From the NCBI GenBank assembly GCA_013042925.1, contig JABDPH010000267.1, forward strand, positions 1-11,269: a stretch of DNA of 11,269 nucleotides, read 5' to 3'. The translations under genes and the position numbers were made by a program. Below are positions 6,903-11,269 of this stretch, piece by piece. The notes under the pieces are model-generated. The model was not told where the DNA came from. It did no database searches and saw nothing but the letters and a program-made list of their open reading frames with translations. Within the stretch, counting starts at the first letter, position 1; every line of letters begins with the position of its first letter. Source of the DNA: Eudoraea sp. (GTDB lineage Bacteria; Bacteroidota; Bacteroidia; Flavobacteriales; Flavobacteriaceae).

Positions 6903-8678
6903 CTAGGCAACGGCTTTTGGCTTAACCGCATGTTCTTTGACCTCGCTTTCTAAAGGTTTCCAATCCCCATATAAAATTTCCGCTACCTCTATTAGAAGTT
7001 TAATTAAATCATTCAGGTTATCTGCATCATTAACCAATGAAGAGGCCATATTGATGGTTATAAGGTCGTGTCGAATTAAACGATTAATTTCCCGATTACT
7101 CTTTTGAATATCTTTATTAGTTTGTTTTTTAAGCAACAACAGTTTTTGATGGTATAGATCTCTATCCTTTTCTGTGCGAAATAGATAGATTACACGTAAC
7201 ACTTTTACTACCTTCTTCCTAAAACTATCATACATTTTCTTAATATTCGGATTATCCGATTTTGAGTACAAGGAGACATTTTTACCCAACTCAAGGACAT
7301 CCCTTATTATTTCAACCATTTTCCGGTTCGCCAATTTAATTTGCATAACCCTTTCATTCTGACTTTCAGTTAAATTTAATGTGCTCTGGGTTATGGCCGC
7401 ATATTTTATGATCTCACCGTATATAGTTTTTACTTTCCTAAGATATAAGTCACGGACATCTGTTTTAAAGTCCTCCGTTGATTGTTGGATAATTTTTTTC
7501 GCCTTAATCCCCGACTTGATATCCGTTCTGTGAATATTCAGGGCATGGGCAACAATTTCAAAAATTGCATTTTTATATAAGAATTTTGACTCCTTAATAA
7601 GTGTAGCAATAGCCGTCTCGGGATATTTTAACATTTTGTCATCTAAATATTTGGGTTCTTCTATGGCCTTTTCAGGGAGTATTCTCTCTGGCACCATTTT
7701 TTCAACAAGACGTGCTATGGGCTTAATAAACCATACCAGGATAAATGTATTCAGGATATTGAAGACAGTATGGAATAGAGAAATCGCTACGGGTATAGCC
7801 GCTGCCACCAAATAAGGAGATGGAGAACCTAACTGTTGTGCTAACCAACTTATCATTTGTAAGAACGGATAAAACAATAATAGCATCCAAACAACACCTA
7901 AAACATTGAATATAAGATGTGCTCTGGCTGTTCTTTTTGCCTGATAATTGCCCACAATAGCGGCAAGATTGGCTGTAATGGTAGTACCTATATTCTCGCC
8001 CAGAACCATTGCCGCAGCCATTTCAAATGGAATCCATCCTTCGGCAGTCATTATAAGTGTTAAAGCCATGGTAGCGCTTGAAGACTGAATAACCACAGTT
8101 AGAAGAGTGCCAATAAATAAGAAGAGGAGTACAGACCAAAATCCTACATCGGTATACCGCGTTAGAAATTCAAGGATTTGAGGATTCTCATTTATATTGG
8201 GCATGGCCTCTTTTAAAAACTGCAATCCAATGAATAAAATGGCAAATCCAATGATAAATTCACCCCAGTTTTTGGTTTGATCATTTTTGGAAAATGTAAA
8301 TAAAAATCCAAAACCTACTAATGGCAGTGCAATAGCACTCATGCTTACCTTAAATCCAAGTAAAGTAATTAACCAAGCTGTAATGGTAGTTCCTATATTT
8401 GCTCCCATGATCACACTAATGGCCTCTGGTAAGGTTAATAAAGAAGCATTTGCAAAACTTACGACCATAAGCGTAGTGGCAGAAGAAGATTGTATTACAG
8501 ATGTTATAAGAAACCCTGTCGCTATACCTAAGAATCGATTCGAAGTCATTGTTGCCAGAATGGAGCGCATTTTACTACCCGCAAGCTTTAATAATCCGTC
8601 GCTCATTACTTTCATTCCAAAGAGGAATAACCCCAGGGAGCCGATCAATTGTAAAATATCTGTAAAACCAAATTCCAT
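6903..8678 (-). CDS. Na+/phosphate cotransporter with PhoU-like C-terminal domain
   Basis: This is a 591-residue NptA/PNaS-type transporter. Two inverted family repeats are visible: 'QSSSATTL' (63-70) with 'GANIGTTITA' (92-101), and 'QSSSATMAL' (198-206) with 'GENIGTTITA' (227-236). The QSSSAT motifs carry the Na+ and phosphate ligands in the SLC34-like family. Membrane helices end near residue 320. The rest (about 345-575) is a charged helical region resembling PhoU, as in many bacterial members. Direction of transport in bacterial homologues is not always settled; some affect export or homeostasis. It converges on the PiT permease with 75 bases between the stop codons and no obvious terminator, so the transcripts may overlap. 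A Pho-like repeat (box C) lies directly upstream, supporting phosphate-responsive expression. The ATG at 8678 opens the first membrane helix. Confidence 0.93.
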   Translation of the reverse strand: MEFGFTDILQLIGSLGLFLFGMKVMSDGLLKLAGSKMRSILATMTSNRFLGIATGFLITSVIQSSSATTLMVVSFANASLLTLPEAISVIMGANIGTTITAWLITLLGFKVSMSAIALPLVGFGFLFTFSKNDQTKNWGEFIIGFAILFIGLQFLKEAMPNINENPQILEFLTRYTDVGFWSVLLFLFIGTLLTVVIQSSSATMALTLIMTAEGWIPFEMAAAMVLGENIGTTITANLAAIVGNYQAKRTARAHLIFNVLGVVWMLLLFYPFLQMISWLAQQLGSPSPYLVAAAIPVAISLFHTVFNILNTFILVWFIKPIARLVEKMVPERILPEKAIEEPKYLDDKMLKYPETAIATLIKESKFLYKNAIFEIVAHALNIHRTDIKSGIKAKKIIQQSTEDFKTDVRDLYLRKVKTIYGEIIKYAAITQSTLNLTESQNERVMQIKLANRKMVEIIRDVLELGKNVSLYSKSDNPNIKKMYDSFRKKVVKVLRVIYLFRTEKDRDLYHQKLLLLKKQTNKDIQKSNREINRLIRHDLITINMASSLVNDADNLNDLIKLLIEVAEILYGDWKPLESEVKEHAVKPKAVA

Positions 8679-8698
8679 GTACTATAGCTTGTCTATTT

Positions 8699-8736
8699 TT
8701 TAAATTTAAGTAAACAAATGGTTAATTCTAAGTAAA
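8699..8736 (-). promoter_or_regulatory. Candidate Pho-box (box C) upstream of Na+/Pi cotransporter
   Basis: Read on the minus strand, TTTAC (8736-8732), TTAAC (8725-8721), TTTAC (8714-8710) and the weaker TTAAA (8703-8699) follow each other every 11 bp. The first three match TT(A/T)AC perfectly. TAAATTTA (8708-8701) could serve as the -7 element. The start codon is 31 bases past the third unit. The site lies in the 99-base gap between divergent genes but is oriented toward the cotransporter. Confidence 0.58.
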
Positions 8737-8777
8737 TTTAAGATATTGTAATTCTATATACAGAAAATTATTAAATC

Positions 8778-9503
8778 ATGACTAAAGCTTTCTTACTGTT
8801 ATTTTGGGTCTGTGGTACCACGCTCCTATGTGGGCAGAAACTTTCTCCTAATCAGGTGCTCAACAAATCCATAGCCTATCACGATCCAAACGGAAACTGG
8901 GTTGATTTTAAAGGGCAGTTCTTCATTACCATGAATACTCCTAACAGCAGCGATAGGTTAAGTGAAATAACCATTGACCTGCCTCAACAATATTTTAAGT
9001 TAGTTGCAAAAAAAGACAACATAATTACAGAGCAAATTATAAATAAGGGGATTTGTAAATTTCTGCTCAATGGCTCTGAAACACTCTCTGAGGATGAAAT
9101 TTCCAAACACAGATTGACCTGCGAGCGCACCCAGACTATGAGGAACTATTACACCTATTTATACGGGCTTCCAATGAAGTTAAAAGATCAGGGGACCTTA
9201 TTGGATAGAAAAGTATACCGGAAAACATTTAAGGGTAAAATTTATGATGTACTTAAGGTTACATATGAAGAAGCTGTAGGAAACGATACCTGGTATTTCT
9301 ATTTTGATCCTGCAACTTATGCCCTCGAAGTTTATCAGTTTTACCATGATGAAGAAAAAAACGATGGCGAATACATAATTCTTAGTGGTTTGGAAGAAAT
9401 TAATGGGATTAAAATGCCAAAAATAAGGGCGTGGTATTACAATAAAGACGACAAATATTTAGGGACAGATACCCTTGCCAAAAGTGCGCCAAACATAGAC
9501 TAA
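8778..9503 (+). CDS. Secreted DUF6503-like (LolA-like fold) protein
   Basis: This is a 241-residue exported protein with a signal peptide 'MTKAFLLLFWVCGTTLLCGQ'. The mature part begins 'LSPNQVLNKSIAYHDPNGNWVDFKGQF' and holds 'RNYYTYLYGLPMKLKDQGT' (about 123-141), 'DTWYFYFDPATYALEVYQFYHDE' and 'KMPKIRAWYYNKDDKYLGTD' near the end. I recognise this as the Bacteroidota family now called DUF6503. Its beta-rich pattern resembles the LolA/LolB lipoprotein-carrier superfamily, but that fold call is inference. There is no lipobox at the cleavage site: the Cys before GQ is flanked by LLC-G and could be read as one, so a lipoprotein is possible. It is divergent from the cotransporter, and box C points away from it. 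Function unknown. Confidence 0.85.
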   Translation: MTKAFLLLFWVCGTTLLCGQKLSPNQVLNKSIAYHDPNGNWVDFKGQFFITMNTPNSSDRLSEITIDLPQQYFKLVAKKDNIITEQIINKGICKFLLNGSETLSEDEISKHRLTCERTQTMRNYYTYLYGLPMKLKDQGTLLDRKVYRKTFKGKIYDVLKVTYEEAVGNDTWYFYFDPATYALEVYQFYHDEEKNDGEYIILSGLEEINGIKMPKIRAWYYNKDDKYLGTDTLAKSAPNID

Positions 9504-9585
9504 TAAAAATGCATTCTCCGTTCATCGAAAAATAAATACCTTTTTGGTAGTGGCTGCGTTATTTCATAAGCAATACGTCCTCACC

Positions 9586-10560
9586 ATGAAATTCCCCAAT
9601 ATTTTTTTGAAGTCCCATGTATTATTCGGAATGCTCTTTTCAATCTTAATTGCCTCCTGTAGTACGGATGCAATGGAAGAGAATGAAATACAGCAATTGG
9701 AATCTGAGGATGAATTCACAAATGATATTTCTGTCCGTTTGGTGGCGCAAGATCTTTATTTGAACTACTATCTACCTTCGCAAACCACAGGCTCGGAAGT
9801 TCCATGGACCGGTGATGAAATTTCCTGTATTCCCGGCAGTATTCCCGCGTCTACAAAAACAAAAATATTACAGCGCCTGGAATATTACAGAAGGGCGGCA
9901 GGTCTGGGTAATGAAATTACAGAAAACCAGTCAAAAAGCGACAAAGCTCAGTTGGCGGCATTACTAATGAACGCGAATGATGCCCTGGACCATGATCCCC
10001 CTTCTTCATGGAAATGCTATACCCCTGAAGGTAAGGAAGGTGCAGGTAATTCTCTCCTGACAATGACAAAAAATGCTGAGGCAATTGATTCCTATATCAG
10101 AGACCAGGGAGCAGATAATGGGCCGGTAGGTCATAGACGATGGTTATTATGGCCTCGTTTACAGGAAATTGGAATTGGTAATACAAACAGATCTAATGCT
10201 ATATGGGTATTGGGAAATGCCGGTACTCCACCGGCAGATGCACCCGAATTTATCTCCTGGCCACCAGAGGGATATATCCCCGACAGGCTTGTGTTTCCCA
10301 GATGGTCATTTTCAATTGCCGGTGCAAATTTTTCCTCCACCTCAGTATCAATGCGCGATGCAAATAACAATGCTGTTAGCCTCCAAATTGAGGCCTTAAG
10401 TACTTCTTATGGAGACCCCACAGTGGTCTGGACACCTGAAAACATAAGCACCAATGTGACGGATGATACTTCGTACACCATTATCCTCGAAGATGTAGAG
10501 ATCAACGGAGAGTTCAGGGATTATTCATACCAGGTTACCTTATTTGATCCCAATAATTAA
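9586..10560 (+). CDS. CAP-domain (SCP-like) lipoprotein
   Basis: This is a 324-residue lipoprotein. The signal peptide ends in a lipobox 'LIASC' with Cys25. Residues about 90-210 are a CAP/SCP domain, shown by 'YYRRAAGLGNEI', 'AALLMNANDALDHDP' with His136 and 'DNGPVGHRRWLLWPRLQEIGIG' with the GHRRW block at 182-186. The two His regions are the conserved CAP cavity positions. The C-terminal 100 residues form a beta-rich domain of unclear type. CAP proteins bind lipids or act as adhesion or lytic factors in different organisms, and the role here cannot be assigned. The frame extends upstream to a TTG at 9544, but the ATG at 9586 starts a clean lipoprotein signal, so I chose it. It lies 82 bases after the DUF6503-like gene without a visible terminator between them. 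Confidence 0.87.
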   Translation: MKFPNIFLKSHVLFGMLFSILIASCSTDAMEENEIQQLESEDEFTNDISVRLVAQDLYLNYYLPSQTTGSEVPWTGDEISCIPGSIPASTKTKILQRLEYYRRAAGLGNEITENQSKSDKAQLAALLMNANDALDHDPPSSWKCYTPEGKEGAGNSLLTMTKNAEAIDSYIRDQGADNGPVGHRRWLLWPRLQEIGIGNTNRSNAIWVLGNAGTPPADAPEFISWPPEGYIPDRLVFPRWSFSIAGANFSSTSVSMRDANNNAVSLQIEALSTSYGDPTVVWTPENISTNVTDDTSYTIILEDVEINGEFRDYSYQVTLFDPNN

Positions 10561-10658
10561 ACTGACCAAGATCATTTCACAAGAATAAAGGCTTTTATAC
10601 TTTTAACCAGAGTTACGCCACAACGCGTAGAATTTAACAACATCTAAAATCTGGAATT

Positions 10659-11165
10659 ATGAAAAAATTTATTCTAAGTTTATTGGTCATTGGTTTAGCC
10701 AGCCAGGTATATTCTCAAATTACCAAAGTGGAAGAATTATCTGAAGTTGTAGTTACCGCTGTGAACTACAAATATTTAAATCAAACAGATAACAAAGAGG
10801 CTGCCGTTCCCGTTCAAATGCTGCAGCGCAAAGTTGCCGCTTATGATGTAACTACAAAAGATTATTATCAGGATGATTACGATTTCTATACAGTGGAATT
10901 CTATATTCCTGACGGTAAAATAGTTGCTGCCTATGATCCTGACGGCAAGATTTTGAAAACCATTGAAAAATTTAATGATATTAAATTACCCGATGCTGTA
11001 TCTAAAGCCTTACTAGATCGATTCCCAAACTGGACTGTAGCCAAAGATGTATATAGGGTTAGCTATACAGATAAAAAAGGCGCTAAGAAAGTTTACAAAC
11101 TTAAATTAGAAAATGGTGAGAAAACCATGAGAGTTAAGATGAATGAAGACGGTGAGTTTCTCTAG
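10659..11165 (+). CDS. PepSY-like secreted protein with TonB-box-like N-terminus
   Basis: This is a 168-residue protein with signal peptide 'MKKFILSLLVIGLASQVYS' and cleavage near 19-20. The mature N-terminus carries 'VEELSEVVVTAVNYKYLN' (24-41), very like the TonB-box segment of SusC-type receptors. The remainder is a PepSY-like alpha/beta domain: 'TVEFYIPDGKIVAAYDPDGKILKTIEKFNDIKLPDAVSKALLDRFPNWTVAKDVYRVSYTDKKGAKKVYKLKLENG'. Flavobacterial homologues are often mislabelled 'nicotinate-nucleotide adenylyltransferase', but no nucleotidyltransferase motif is present. PepSY-like domains of this kind are thought to be small periplasmic binding or inhibitor modules. TACTTTTA at 10598-10605 is a possible -7 element. 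The gene ends before the terminator at 11226-11260. Confidence 0.85.
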   Translation: MKKFILSLLVIGLASQVYSQITKVEELSEVVVTAVNYKYLNQTDNKEAAVPVQMLQRKVAAYDVTTKDYYQDDYDFYTVEFYIPDGKIVAAYDPDGKILKTIEKFNDIKLPDAVSKALLDRFPNWTVAKDVYRVSYTDKKGAKKVYKLKLENGEKTMRVKMNEDGEFL

Positions 11166-11225
11166 TATCCGGAATAGGTTAACCTGATGGCGACTATTAT
11201 TAATATGTAGTTGTCTTATTGAAAT

Positions 11226-11260
11226 AAAAGGTTCTGTCTCAGTTAGCGGCAGAACCTTTT
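11226..11260. terminator. Rho-independent terminator, possibly bidirectional
   Basis: An 11-bp stem, AAAAGGTTCTG (11226-11236) with CAGAACCTTTT (11250-11260), has a 13-base loop and is followed by AATTTTT on the plus strand and by TTTTATTTC on the minus strand. It closes the PepSY-like gene 60 bases after its stop codon and may also serve a convergent gene beyond the window. Confidence 0.85.
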
Positions 11261-11269
11261 AATTTTTGC

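Noticed and set aside
8287..8703. 138-codon plus-strand frame opposite the cotransporter
   Set aside because: It is the complement of the strongly supported transporter gene, with no family features; a shadow frame.
9544..9585. TTG-initiated extension of the CAP-domain gene
   Set aside because: It would put 14 residues before a clean lipoprotein signal peptide; the ATG at 9586 is preferred.

Overview
This low-GC window comes from a member of the Bacteroidota, most likely a flavobacterium. The evidence is a TonB-dependent receptor with a typical flavobacterial C-terminus, 'LxxC' lipoproteins, a free-standing carboxypeptidase-regulatory-like domain, YwqK/MORN, DUF6503-like and PepSY-like secreted proteins, and start codons without Shine-Dalgarno sequences. 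No RNA operon, CRISPR array or transposase is visible.

Layout. 2-673 is the 3' end of a TonB-dependent receptor gene. It is followed by a surface lipoprotein with a beta-helix-like repeat fold (694-1887) and a terminator. Next is a small secreted protein made only of the domain normally found at the N-terminus of SusC-like receptors (2035-2436). It converges with a secreted MORN-repeat protein (2515-2883, minus strand) over a shared hairpin. A 373-base intergenic region follows, then a phosphate-selective porin (3257-4462) and a PiT-type phosphate permease (4539-6827), probably one operon. A Na+/phosphate cotransporter converges on it (6903-8678, minus strand). The right flank holds a DUF6503-like secreted protein, a CAP-domain lipoprotein and a PepSY-like secreted protein, closed by a terminator.

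How it works together. The centre is a phosphate-import module: an outer-membrane porin plus two unrelated inner-membrane Pi transporters, both with a PhoU-like C-terminal domain. Three promoter regions carry short TT(A/T)AC-type words repeated every 11 bp, like PhoP/PhoB boxes. They lie before the stand-alone regulatory-like domain, before porin-permease and before the cotransporter, which suggests one phosphate-starvation regulon.

The most unusual signal lies just upstream of the porin. A strong Rho-independent terminator (3152-3178) has no gene in front of it. The 14 bases at 3115-3128, just before this terminator, are perfectly complementary to the 14 bases ending six bases before the porin start codon (3238-3251). 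I infer a small RNA, or a leader element, that pairs with the porin translation-initiation region.
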